A DNA stretch of 64,000 nucleotides, taken from positions 1 through 64,000 of the forward strand of contig NCSJ02000134.1 in NCBI GenBank assembly GCA_002812745.2, written 5' to 3'. The stretch is from Scytalidium lignicola. Lineage: Eukaryota; Ascomycota; Leotiomycetes. Below are positions 11,481 to 21,821 of this stretch, one piece after another (position 1 is the first letter of the stretch; each line of letters opens with the position of its first letter). A program made the translations under genes and the position numbers. The notes beneath the pieces were generated by a model. The model was not told the DNA's origin, did not search any database, and saw nothing but the letters and a program-made list of their open reading frames with translations.

Positions 11481-11873
11481 TTAATCGTGGTTGGGCTTTA
11501 ACAGCCAGCAGACCAACGGTGTCCGTAAGGGGGTGTCAGAAATGAATCGCCATCCCATGTAAGGCGGTGTAGCCAAAATATTGCCACTTTTAAATAAACA
11601 AACATTGTTTACCCTCCCATATTCTATTATCACTACTACTATTATTTCTACTCTAATGGCTTGGGATACACCTACACGCGTGCGCTCTTTAGATGGTGGC
11701 CAAGTCTTGGAATCAATAGAATTGTAAGTAAAAATACGGCCAGTTTTGCGGTTGCGGATGGTGAGTGATACATCAGCATTGTATAGCTCTGCAAGCTCAT
11801 TAGCTCTCGTAATTAGGGTATTCTTTCTTTTCCTGAATTTTTCGTTATCTCTTTTACATGCTTTGACCGTCAT
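11481..11873 (-). CDS. Small MADS-box (SRF-type) domain protein or fragment
   Basis: Residues 1-60 match the core of a MADS box: KRDNEKFRKRKNTLITRANE, then LAELYNADVSLTIRNRKTGR and a WPPS motif. MADS proteins are dimeric DNA-binding transcription factors. The N-terminal arm is shorter than usual and the protein after WPPSKE (residues about 62-130) is not domain-like. A GTAGGT just after the MADS core could be a donor, in which case the printed C-terminus is intron and the real protein differs. Such short MADS-like ORFs could be a regulator or a gene remnant. The domain call is firmer than the gene model. Confidence 0.55.
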   Translation of the reverse strand: MTVKACKRDNEKFRKRKNTLITRANELAELYNADVSLTIRNRKTGRIFTYNSIDSKTWPPSKERTRVGVSQAIRVEIIVVVIIEYGRVNNVCLFKSGNILATPPYMGWRFISDTPLRTPLVCWLLKPNHD

Positions 11874-13038
11874 GTTATTCAGCTGTAGATACAGAAAAGG
11901 TCGCCATTACACTTAACAACGGATAAATTCGTTCCACGACAATCTTAATCTCCTTGTTCTAGGCCATACACAATCCTCAGCTCTGACAAAATTCAATTGA
12001 TGAGCATTTCCTGATTAACAACATCAATTATACCTCACTCATTGCCATGATACCTTCTCTCACCCATTGTCATTTACAAAGCGGCATGAAAATAATAGTC
12101 ACCTCGTCATGTAAATAAAAAGTCAGATAATTCATATGAAGCCACATCATTCTTTGGAGGAACGCTATTTCCGCTATACTGGTTTATTCATTAAACCTAT
12201 TACTGTGGAAGGAACACATCGGAGTTGCACCGTAAACATTTGCAGAATTAGAACGGGAATGCAGTGTCCTGGATGATGGATACGGTAATTAAATGTATCA
12301 AGGAATAATAACATTGTATATATGTATAGCTAGTACGAAAAATGCATGTTTTGCTTAGAGAAGAGTGTTGATCCGCTTTGAGATAATGCACGGAGTAATT
12401 GATCTTTCCGTTCAAACGACCGGGCTCTCACCTTCGGTGGAACGTCATGTCGCGCCGGCCTAGACCATTGATACCAGGTCTACATAAAGGTAATAGGCAC
12501 CAACTCTACTCATCAGCTGCGTCCAAGCGATCCAAAATGTCTCATCAGGAGTTTGGTTGTCCAGATCTCCGATACTTTCCCTCAAGTCTAACCTCCAGTC
12601 GTATTTGCGCCTCGCTAAAACTACCTATCTTAACCTGGAATCGTATTCATCCTCACAACCATTGGCGCAGCAAAATGTCACAGAATCAACGAAATGAGGA
12701 TATGGACGATCAGTATCCCGTCGGGCCACATGATTCTCCAGAACCAAGCCTTGTAGCTCAGCTGGGGCGACGTAATCTGCACGCCAGCCACCACTCAGGA
12801 GAACTTGATTCCGACCGGAGGAAAGAGGTTGTATTCCACCCAATGATATCAATACCACGCTCCAAAAATGTAGGATTGAGATTGGAGAGTGATTTTGAGA
12901 CGGGTTAACTTAAAGCAGGTAATTGGATTTCGACGGCTAGTCTTTAAAAGCAGACACCACGGGCCTCCTCTATCCATTCATTCCTCAATTTGCCACTCAC
13001 ACCATTTTTGCTTCTGTCAAGCTTTCCTTATTCGTATA
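11874..13038. other. Intergenic region between the MADS-like ORF and the SDR gene
   Basis: Presumed divergent promoter region. It holds a plus-strand ORF at 12399-12908 (169 codons, no domain, mixed composition) that I do not regard as a supported gene. Nothing else recognised. Confidence 0.4.
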
Positions 13039-14163
13039 ATGGTTTCCCTTTCCCAAATCCTCAACTCCAATGATTCCATTCCGTCGACCCTTCCACCCGG
13101 CTTAGTTGCCGTATTCTTAGGTGGTACCAGCGGAGTTGGAGAAACAGCGGTAAAGCAATTCGCGAAACACGCCATAAAGCCCAAGATTTATATTGTTGGT
13201 CGTTCGCAGGAGGCCGCAGACAGGATCACGTCAGAGTGCAAGAAGCTCAATGCTGGGGGCGAGTATGTGTTTCTAAAAAGCGACTTGAGCCTTCTGAAGA
13301 ATGTGGACGCTGTGTCCGAGGAGATCAAAAAGCGAGAAGAGTATGTCAATCTCTTAGTCTTGAGTACCGGATCGTTGATCCAGGGTGTTGGTATGTAATA
13401 TTCTCCACTTATTCCTAGCTTTCTGGCGGAACAGATAATTCTACGCTCTTTGAAAATATGTGAAGTTAACGATGAGCTGTTGCACCCAGAAACAAGCGAA
13501 GGACTTAACTACACTCTGTCCCTTGTACTGCACACCCGCCTTCTGTTCACAATCAACCTCCTTCCACTCATGATCAAGGCGCCATCATTGCGTCGTGTCG
13601 TATCGATCTTCGCTGGCACAAAAGAAGGCCAGATAGTCCTTTCTGACATCCAAGCACGGCGGGAGGTATCCCTGATGAAGTTGCGCGGACATGGTACTTC
13701 TATTATGACTCTCTGTCTTGAAGTTCTTGCAAAGCAGGCACCAAGTGTTAGTTTCATTCATGATTTTCCAGGCAGTGTACGAGGCGGACTTGCTCGCGGC
13801 ACGAAAGGTTTGATATGGACGCTTTTAAAGGGGATCTACACAGTTGTTGGCCCATTGATCACCATGAATTATGAAGAAGCAGGGGAGAGACAGGTTTTCT
13901 TTTCTACGAGTGCTCGATTTCCACCCCAAGTAGACGCTGAAGACGCCGGCGGGGTCCCTCTTAAGGGTCTAGCCAATCTGACTATCGCGAAGGGCACAGA
14001 TGGCAAAGTTGGGAGTGGAGTGTATAGTATTGATGCCAGTGGAGATAGCTTGAGTAAGCATACTATAGCGTTATTGGATGGGATGAGGAAGGATGGGACC
14101 GCAGAGAAAGTTTGGGCTGAGATTAAGGGGGATTTGGAGAGGATTTGTGAGAGGAAGTTTTAG
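13039..14163 (+). CDS. Short-chain dehydrogenase/reductase (SDR), fungal type
   Basis: NAD(P)-dependent oxidoreductase of the SDR superfamily. Exon 1 is 13039-13390 and exon 2 is 13490-14163. The 99-nt intron starts GTATGT and ends CCCAG; joining restores the frame (...SLIQGV-ETSEGLNYTL), giving 341 residues. The Rossmann cofactor motif is GGTSGVGE (residues 30-37). The second strand carries IYIVGRS, the DLSLL motif lies near residue 85, and LLVLSTG corresponds to the NNAG strand. The later family pattern SFIHDFPGSVRGGL is present. The classical Tyr-x-x-x-Lys pair is not obvious; LRGHGTSIMT stands where YxxxK would be expected, as in several divergent fungal SDRs of secondary-metabolite clusters. 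Substrate cannot be predicted. Confidence 0.85.
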
Positions 14164-14554
14164 TAGTTTATTCTCTCGGTTTTCAATTATATATAATACG
14201 AGATTTAAATATAGAACAAGGTAATTTAATTATACTGGAGATTACATAGTGGTCTACGTAGACATTTGCGTAAAGGCCTCTTTAACAACAGGAATATAAA
14301 ATGGTACTCTCATTTATGGCAGTTTGAATTCGAGAGGGCTCGGGCTGTTTATTTGGAAAAACTGCCCATAAACAACACCCATAGTGTTAACTGAAATTCG
14401 TATCATCACTCCAGCTTTCAACTACAAAAGGACAAAATATCTTGGACGCTTAAGTTATTAATAAAGAGGGCTATCTATTTGACTTTCTAGGGTCAAGTTT
14501 ATGGTTAACAGTATTCGCCTCATTGAGACACATCCACCTGGTCTTGTTAGATAT
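14164..14554. other. Intergenic region 3' of the SDR gene
   Basis: AT-rich, no ORF of note; presumed 3' flanks of two convergent SDR genes. Confidence 0.5.
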
Positions 14555-14754
14555 TTAGAAATCAAATTTCAGCTTGTCTCCTTGCACGATATAGTCCTCC
14601 TTTGCCATAAGCTGTGGCATATCCCAGGTGACATTAATATATCTTCCGCCAATCCATTCACGCCTCTCATTCATTAGAAAGACAAGTCTGGAAACGTGCC
14701 CACTGATATGGTTGGCGGACCTGACGGTCTTCGAGATGAGCTTAAACCAGGTAT
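14555..14754 (-). pseudogene. C-terminal stump of a second SDR gene
   Basis: A stop-free minus-strand reading of about 65 codons ends at a TAA (14557-14555). It contains HISGHVSRLVFLMNERREW, then GGRYINVTWDMPQLMAKED and GDKLKFDF. This is the usual C-terminal end of fungal SDRs (region after the catalytic domain, with the G-R-x-x-x-x-x-W-D motif). The homology stops at about 14754, where AT-rich transposon DNA begins. The rest of the gene is absent from the window next to this point, so it was cut off by an insertion or rearrangement. It is not a duplicate end of the neighbouring SDR, whose C-terminus differs. Confidence 0.6.
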
Positions 14755-16817
14755 AGTTAAAAAANGTATTATTATTAAAAGTTGGAAAATTAATAATATA
14801 TCTGAATTAAATAAAAAAGAAGATGAAATAGAAGAAAATGAAATAGAAACTTTATAAAAGGATTATTTAGATTATTTGGATTATTTAGATTATGTAATGG
14901 ATTAATAATAATTTAAAAAAAGCTTTATATTACTTTATTTAATTACTATTTTTAGAATTTTTTTAAAGAATTATATTTAAAAACATTAAAACTTTAAAAA
15001 TTAAAAATTTTATTTAATAATTATTATTATTAAAGAAAGTAGTCCTAAATAGGTTAGCGTAACGGTCCACGGTCCGGTCTGGGTGGCCAGTCTATTGATC
15101 AACATCTAGTATAATGTATTTACATTTCTTTTATAGTTTACAAGTACTATAATATAGTTAATTTATAACGATAAATCTTTATTATTCGTAAATNAAAACG
15201 TTTGTAAAGACTAATAATTGTAATATTTTCTTTTTTAAGCTTGACAAATTATATTCCTTTAATAATGTTCTAAATCTGCTATTATAAGTGTTTATTTAGT
15301 GANTTTTTTATCTTTCTAGCTAAAATCAATAATTTAAATAGTTACTAATAAATTGTATAATACTTTTAGTTAACAAACTAAAGTTATATATGCTTTTTGA
15401 GCATATTATATAATATGTTATTCTTTAATAATAAGGTTTTAGCATATAATTCCTTATAAGCTTATAATAGTAATTGATTTCTTAGTTATAAACTATAGAT
15501 TAGTATACTAATACTTTTAAGTAAGTGAAATTCTAATATTATTCAATTGTATAATACTTTTATTAAACTTAATTCTTTTGCTAATAGTTAACATTTTATG
15601 TTTTTTTACTAGGAAATTAACCTTTTTCAGTTGTTCTTGTTTAAGTTTAGTAAATTGAATATTTTTAACAAACAAAATATTATTAGTTTAAAAGCTTATA
15701 ACACCGAAAAATTTAATATTATACAACAAGTAAAAGTTGTATATTAACAGTTTTATAATAAGTGTTTTAACATGGTAAGAGTAATAAATTTAAATTTAAT
15801 AGTTTTTAACTTTTGTAAACTACAAATTTTGAAATTGAATAAATTTATGATTACTTATTATACAAATATAAACATGGTATTATTAAAAAGCTAATTTCTT
15901 ACTTTACACGTGCATGTAGTTTTTATTAAATTTGGATGTGAATTGATAGTGCAAATAAACTTGGAAGGCTAGAAATCAGCTTTTCTACACTTTGCACTTG
16001 AATAGCTCTACCAATTAACGTCATACAACAATATAAATTGGATCCTGCGATAGGCCAGCCAATTTCTTACCGACGTGACACCAGCTATTTTGCGCCAGCT
16101 CCTGTCGCCGTCGAGCTACCTGTCCTAACAATCGGGGTCTCCAGGAGAAGCCGGCTAAATCGGGTTAGGGGGTGAGGCCAGTTACCAGGGCACGGACCAG
16201 CTGAGGTGCTACCGGCCGATAGGCCGTTAGGTTATTCATTAAAGATTATTACTTTTAACTAGTTATATCTTTTGCTTTAAAGTATAATATATACTTAGAT
16301 TTACTATGTCTTTATTATTAACTAGTTAAGAATTATAAGTTACTTTAAATTTAAAAATCTATTTTCTAACTTAGTTAAGTAGTTTACCTAACTATAAACA
16401 TATTTCTTATCTTTAATATTCAAATTTTTTTATAAATNAAAAAAACGAATATTACTTTTTTATTCNTTTTTACNTTTAATATTATCAAGTTGTACAAATT
16501 AACTTTTTTAAAATAACTTTAACTTATTTTATTGTCTTATAATAAACTTTGACCGAAAATTATCAAGTATAATATTTAATCATTATATAATTAATTAACA
16601 TATTTAAAAGTAATATAAGAAAAAATAAAAAAAAGAGAATATTAAAGTTATAAAATATCCTTTTACTAATATTCTAATAACTTTAAGCTTTAATATATGC
16701 TAAACTGCTTTTATAAAGCAGTTATATACTATTGTTTAAGATATTTTACTTGTTAAGCATCTTTGAGTAATGTAATCCGAACATTCTTTCTATTCAGCTT
16801 CTAATACTAAGTAAATT
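14755..16817. mobile_element. AT-rich RIP-decayed transposon block
   Basis: Sharp drop in GC at 14755. Parts that can be named: 15059-15094 contains a GC-rich end (AACGGTCC, GGTCCGGTC, CAGTCTA) shared with the TIR elements at 46371-47002 and 48208-48686. 15180-15880 is a diverged copy of the Copia internal region at about 56510-57130. 16060-16225 is a GC-rich islet of unknown origin that escaped decay. The remainder has stops in all frames. Confidence 0.6.
15180..15880 (-). mobile_element. Fragment of a Ty1/Copia element related to the one at 55.7-61.6 kb
   Basis: It shares long blocks with 56510-57130: TTTGTAAAGACTAATAATTG followed by TTAAGCTTGACAAA, later TATTATTAGTTT and the GTAAAAGTTGTAT/GTATAAGTTGTAT block ending at the CATGGTAAGAGTAATA-type word. 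The order is conserved and differences are mainly transitions, as expected for two RIP-mutated copies. Confidence 0.65.
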
Positions 16818-17191
16818 ATGAATCCGTACAAAGAAAGTGTATTTGACAAAATTAAATGTTTTAGTTATTATAAGAGAAATATTACTTTGTTATCGCTGTA
16901 TATAATCCTTGACGAGAAGATGGACAGGGTAGATATATGTACAGCAACCTGGCTTAAAAGCTTATCTAGATCTCTTGTAGCGCAGTCACGACAACTTCCA
17001 ATTCCGCTTTTTCAGTTTCTCTCACAGTTGATCCCTGATTGAAAACTCATTGTGTTACAGTCAGTACTTTCAGCTATCGCGAGACTAGGGTTCTCTTTTA
17101 TCCTAGAATTTTTACTAATATTTTTACAATCATATTTATTTTAAGTTGCTACAGATGTGTGTTTAGATGACACATCTAGAGTCCTGAATAC
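16818..17191. other. Spacer downstream of the glutaryl-CoA dehydrogenase pseudogene
   Basis: Composition returns to normal here. A 74-codon plus-strand ORF (16818-17042) has no recognisable features. This is the presumed 3' flank of the minus-strand gene. Confidence 0.4.
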
Positions 17192-18672
17192 TCAGCAGAA
17201 TGCTTGAATTCCAATAATAGCCCGACCTAGAATCAATGCTGTTGATTATCAGTATCGTTTAGATTTAAGTATTAATAGTTACACGCTCGAAAAGAAACTC
17301 ACAATGGATGTCGCTCTGTCCTTCATATGTTTGTACGACAAACAGATTAGCCACATGCCGACCAATATGATACTCATCGCTTGCTCCATTTCCACCAAAG
17401 ATTTCCTGGAGTCTGTAGTATTGTAAGAATATTAAGTCACTAAGCTGTATAGNAAAAAAAACCTGGCGATGGTATAGGAACTCACACTCGTGCACCAGCT
17501 AAAGCGTAATCGCAATTCTGCCTCTTTACTATGGAGATCATTTCAGGCGTAAGGTTTCCGGAGTCCTTTAGGTTAGCCACCTGTGTAGCTGCCAATGTTC
17601 CATATGCAGCATTGGTAGTGGCATCTGCCAGCTTCTTTTGTATGAGCTGGTACTTTGCCAGCGGGTTGCCTTTAAATTGCTTACGCTCTAATGCATAGGT
17701 GCGGGCGCGACTTATACAATCTTCCAATGCGCCCATTGCTCCAAAGGCAATTCCAAGTCTCGCGCTGTTAGGGGCCCTTGAGCCCTTCCACATCTGGGAA
17801 CATATTTTCAACCGACACAGGGCAGTCTTCCATGTGGATCATTCCCGTAATTGATGCTCGCAAACCATTCTTATTTTTAATAGCAGGAGTCTCTAAAGTA
17901 CCCGAGGGAGACCTACTTCTCTCAACCAGGAATCCACGTATTTTCCCCGTGCTTTGTAGCTTCGCCCAGACCAACATCACATCTGAGATGGGAGAGTTGG
18001 TAATCCAAGTCTTTGTTCCAGACAGTAGATAATAGCCACTTTTGGTTGGGTGTTCTCTAGCAACTGTTTCCATCGACCCTGGATCGGAGCCATGATTTGG
18101 CTCTGTAAGACCGAAGCATCCCACGAGGTTTCCCTTGGCTAGTTCAGGCAGGAATCGCTCTTTCTGCTCCTCTGTCCCAAACTCGTAGATGCCCGTCATT
18201 GCTAGTGAGCTCTGCACCGACATTCCAGACCGGTAGCCAGAATCGACACGCTCAACTTCCTTAGCTATCAAGCCAGATGCGGTCGTGCTGGCTCCGGCGC
18301 AATCGTATCCCGTAATGCTGGCACCAAGTAGACCTAGTTCCCCCATCTCCTTTCAAATCTTGCGGTCTTCCTTCCTATAGGCCTCTTACGAAAGATGATT
18401 ATATGAGCACGACTTCAACATTAGAAACAAAACCATAAAGCTTATTATTTACCTAGAACTCGAGGTAGTAATTGCTCCTGGCAGTACTGCCGTGCCGTAT
18501 TTTGAATTGCCAGTTCTTCTTCAGTGTACAATTGCGAGGCAGCAAGCGGGTCCTCCCAGTTAAAGCTTGCTGCTGAAGAGACATGTCTACATCTAGCATT
18601 GAAAGAAGTAGATGAGTTGTATGTTGCTGATCGAACGAACCGCCATCCTGGACTAGTGATCGATCGGTTCAT
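17192..18672 (-). pseudogene. Glutaryl-CoA dehydrogenase, mitochondrial, inactivated
   Basis: Homologue of the mitochondrial flavoenzyme that oxidises and decarboxylates glutaryl-CoA to crotonyl-CoA in lysine/tryptophan breakdown. Exons: 18672-18453, 18384-17486, 17412-17303 and 17238-17192. The N-terminus (MNRSITSPGWRFVRS...) is Arg/Ser-rich like a mitochondrial targeting peptide, followed by FNWEDPLAASQLYTEEE. FAD/substrate motifs [22 protein letters not shown] and GLRASITG are intact, as are GGNGASDEYHIGRH and the catalytic-glutamate motif QTYEGQSDIH. It ends RAIIGIQAFC. Two lesions: a TGA at 18355-18353 where the family has Trp (K-I-W-K-E-M-G-E-L), a G-to-A change, and a frameshifting deletion near 17770 (about 11 nt missing between GLKGP and NSARLGI). 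Splice sites are otherwise good, so decay is recent, unless both are assembly errors. Confidence 0.85.
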
Positions 18673-19275
18673 CGTGAGATACGCCGCGAACAAAGCTCAG
18701 TCTAAACTGCTAAACAACGAAAAGACGTCTGTGAACCGATATTCTTTCACAATTATCTTTTTAATATTTTATCGATCTGCATTCAACTAGATCTTTTGGC
18801 GAGGATTTCTGGTGGCATCCAGCACGCACGGCGGGTATCGGCGATAATCGGACATGTTCGGCGAAGGCTGAAAAATCGCCGGCTGTTTTGGGTCATCTAC
18901 TCACAGAATTAGTCTACAAAGGAATTTCACAGAACCTGGGGTGAATTTCTCATCATTTTATCATAAAGACTTTAACGGAGCTGGCCGTGAAAAAAAAAAA
19001 TACGAAGGACGTAAAGAATGGTCTTGCCAATTACAATTTAGTATTAATGCTTTATTGCATAAGCTCTATAAGTAGCTAAGTAAATAACAGTGCATGAATA
19101 TTTCAGGATTTCTATTATCTAAAATCATATTGAAATTGAGAATAAACATTGATAGCTTATATTTTGCAATTTTGATAAAATATGTAGTTATGTGAGAATG
19201 TCTGTCTTAGGAATTTGGCTGGCTTAAAAACTTTCTCCTTAACTCTATTATTCCATAAAAAATACTGCCACTATA
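18673..19275. promoter_or_regulatory. Promoter region of the glutaryl-CoA dehydrogenase gene with TCGGCGA motifs
   Basis: Contains TATCGGCGATA (18836-18846), TTCGGCGAA (18857-18865) and TCGCCGG (18876-18882) within 50 bp. CGG-containing repeats of this sort are typical binding sites for Zn(II)2Cys6 regulators such as the one encoded at 21.8-24.1 kb. This is an inference from sequence only. The rest up to 19275 is the AT-rich 3' flank of the transporter gene. Confidence 0.35.
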
Positions 19276-21513
19276 TTAGACTTGTTCCTTGCCATATCTT
19301 GATATTTCAACATGCTCCGCTATCGGAGGGGTATGTTGGGTAGCATTCGGTTTCTCCTGATCCACAACAGCTTTGATTTTACCTTCACTCTCAAGCTGAT
19401 TCAACTGGCGTATTCCCTCCATTGCTGCCTCGGATACTTGACTATGTTCTGAGTCCTCTAAGCTTTGAAGCGGTAATGCGTGGCCGGTCTTCCTCTTACG
19501 CCGGCTTGCTTCGATCTTGAGCAAGAAAGGCAGGGTTAAATACGTGACAACGCTGACAGCTAATAGAGAAACAGTACCAGTAAATCCCGAGAGATAGTAT
19601 GGTGCATCTTTGTTAGGATACATCTAGTTGAAACTGTCAGTCATGCCACAATTGTCAACAATGAGTGGTTAGTAGAGACGCGCCTGAGGAGCAATGATGC
19701 TAGCAATAGACAAAGCTGCGACAGCTGTAGAAGTTCCCACTGCCTGTTCCGCGGCGCCATAAAGCGTGGAGCTACGGTATGATAATAGGACTGGCTGTGC
19801 TAGGAGAAGTAGCTGTCCGAGAAATGCCATTCCATACATTGAAATGTTGCTAATACTAGTTTCTTCACGATGCACACTGACATAGGTCCACACTGCATAG
19901 CAAGGAATAGAGGCTAGCACGGGGATAATGAAATGCCACATTCGTTCTCTAGTCCAGTCCGAGTGTAGTGGGTAGGTCCAATACAGGGGAACTGCTACAA
20001 CATTCACTATGGCGGTATAGACATTGGCTTTTTGAACACTGAATTTCATTAACTAATGGAATCAGCATGACCTCATAGGTTCGGAGAAAAAGTAAAATGA
20101 CCCACCGAGCTGAGAATAGTTGGGAGGAACGTTGCTTGTGCAACGGCCGCAATAGCAATGCATATATAACTCAGAAAGAATGCATATGTTGACGGGCGGG
20201 CTATAATCCTATATTCGACATGAGAAAAAAATTATCAACAGTGAGACTATCGAATTATTCCATACCTAATGAAGGCCATTGTATCCCAGGAAACATCGGT
20301 TTTGCGGGTGCTTCCACGACCAAACCTATTAATGGCAATATATCGTTCTATTGAGGTGAGATTTCTGTGTTGATAAAAAAATATCAAGTCATACCTCTCT
20401 CAGATAGAGCTTTTGAGTCCTCAGGGAATGTCAGTAGAATGAAATATATAGGAATGGCAAGGACTATCGACATGGCTCCTTCAATGATGAAGACCCACTG
20501 CCATGACTTTAAACCTCCCCAGCCGTTTAACTATCGAACAATTGGTACTTGTGTCCTATACTCTAACATCAGACTCACCTTATTGATTCCTACTGCAAGA
20601 AATCCAGATATAGCCTGTGCAATAGAATTTGAGCTATAGAAGATGCCTATCCGTATCGCACGCTCACTAGGTTTATACTAGTAGATTTAGTAAGAAACCC
20701 TGCGAGATGTCGATAAAGTGGAGTATACCCAAAAGGTAAAAAACATTATGCCACAAGTTATCACTCCTGCCTCGGGAACCCCAAGGAAGAAACGGGCTGC
20801 GAATAACCCTCCAGGATTAGTGCAGCCGCTCATACTCATAATAATGGCTCCCCCTTAAGGCAGTTAGTCGAAAGTATTATCGCTAAGGGGGTATGGAATG
20901 ATTGCTCACAAAGAATCATGCATAGAGGGAAAAATATTTTGGCAGATATCCTTTTCATTAAGAGAGTTGACGGAATTAGCATGGCCGTAACAACAAAGTA
21001 TGCAATTGAGACGGCCTAGTTGATAGATTAGCATATGGAGATAGGAGATATAGAATGGAAGACCTGCGTACCCAGTTAAAATCATAGCCGACTAGGTGCA
21101 GACTTATTTCTAGGGAGTCGGGACTGCCCTTTTGGAGGATCTTCACATTGCCTAGATTTGAGCGATCAAGGTATGCCATTATATATATCACAACTGCCAT
21201 CTAATGAGAGAGTGTATATAAACGGAAGTGAACGAGGTGCTTGCCACAAGGAGCCAGTACTCGATAATCTAGCTTGCGAACAAGGGCTCTCTCTTCTCTG
21301 GTCTCCCAGTCTGGTGTCACGGTGTACAGTCGTTCAATACGATCCTCGGAAGTATCTTTCACAACTGTCAGTCTAACTCCCTAACGATAGAGCACACCCA
21401 CCATATTGCCCATCCCCATCCTTCGAGGGTTTTAGGATATTCTTGAATCCCCAGCTCCCAATGTATGCACCTTCGAATTCCAATGCATCGGCCTCCTGTC
21501 TGAAACCAGCCAT
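19276..21513 (-). CDS. MFS transporter, anion:cation symporter (Dal5/TNA1-like) family
   Basis: Plasma-membrane permease of the ACS family, whose members import organic anions such as allantoate, nicotinate or pantothenate by proton symport. Eleven exons join in frame to 572 residues: 21513-21402, 21364-21248, 21193-21072, 21015-20910, 20853-20729, 20677-20579, 20530-20395, 20347-20266, 20208-20106, 20052-19684, 19623-19276. The family hallmark YLDRSNLGNVKI ends the first membrane helix, followed by LVGYDFNW. Later come ARFFLGVPEAGV, YKPSERAIRIGIFYSS and WQWVFIIEG with the FPEDSK motif. About twelve hydrophobic segments and cytosolic ends are expected. The last intron would need a GC donor (CAG|GCGCGT), since TAA follows in frame. 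The gene is divergent from the regulator at 21822, suggesting co-regulation. Substrate unknown. Confidence 0.92.
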
Positions 21514-21821
21514 TTTCTGATACTCTTTGCCGGTTAACTAAAGAAAAGAACTGTCGTAGGACTAGACGGAGGGGACGGGATATTAAATAGGAACACAGAA
21601 ATCATTCGATACCCTTGCAGTTCCTGCAGAATATCATTCAGGGGGTTGACGTTGGCAGTTTGGGGTCCCCAGACCCCGGATTTCTGACCCACGTGGCCGA
21701 GCCGCATATCTCCGTCTTCTCGCCGAGTGCNGGGAGAAGGATTCCAACCTCCTTCTCTCCACACAACTCCGCCATAAGGTATCAAGTCGCCGAATTCTAC
21801 CTTAAGAATCCTCTCACGGAC
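21514..21821. promoter_or_regulatory. Bidirectional promoter between transporter and Zn(II)2Cys6 regulator
   Basis: The 308 bp separate two divergent start codons. Candidate regulator sites: TCGCCGA at 21720-21726 and GGCCGAGCCG at about 21696-21705. There is also a dyad GGGGTCCCCAGACCCC near 21662-21677. One N lies at 21731. Confidence 0.45.

Noticed and set aside
12399..12908. 169-codon plus-strand ORF upstream of the SDR gene
   Set aside because: No domain, irregular composition, overlaps the likely promoter.
13450..13489. Start of SDR exon 2 at 13450, as the open frame suggests
   Set aside because: No acceptor there keeps phase; the CCCAG acceptor at 13489 joins exon 1 in frame and matches the family sequence (ETSEGL).
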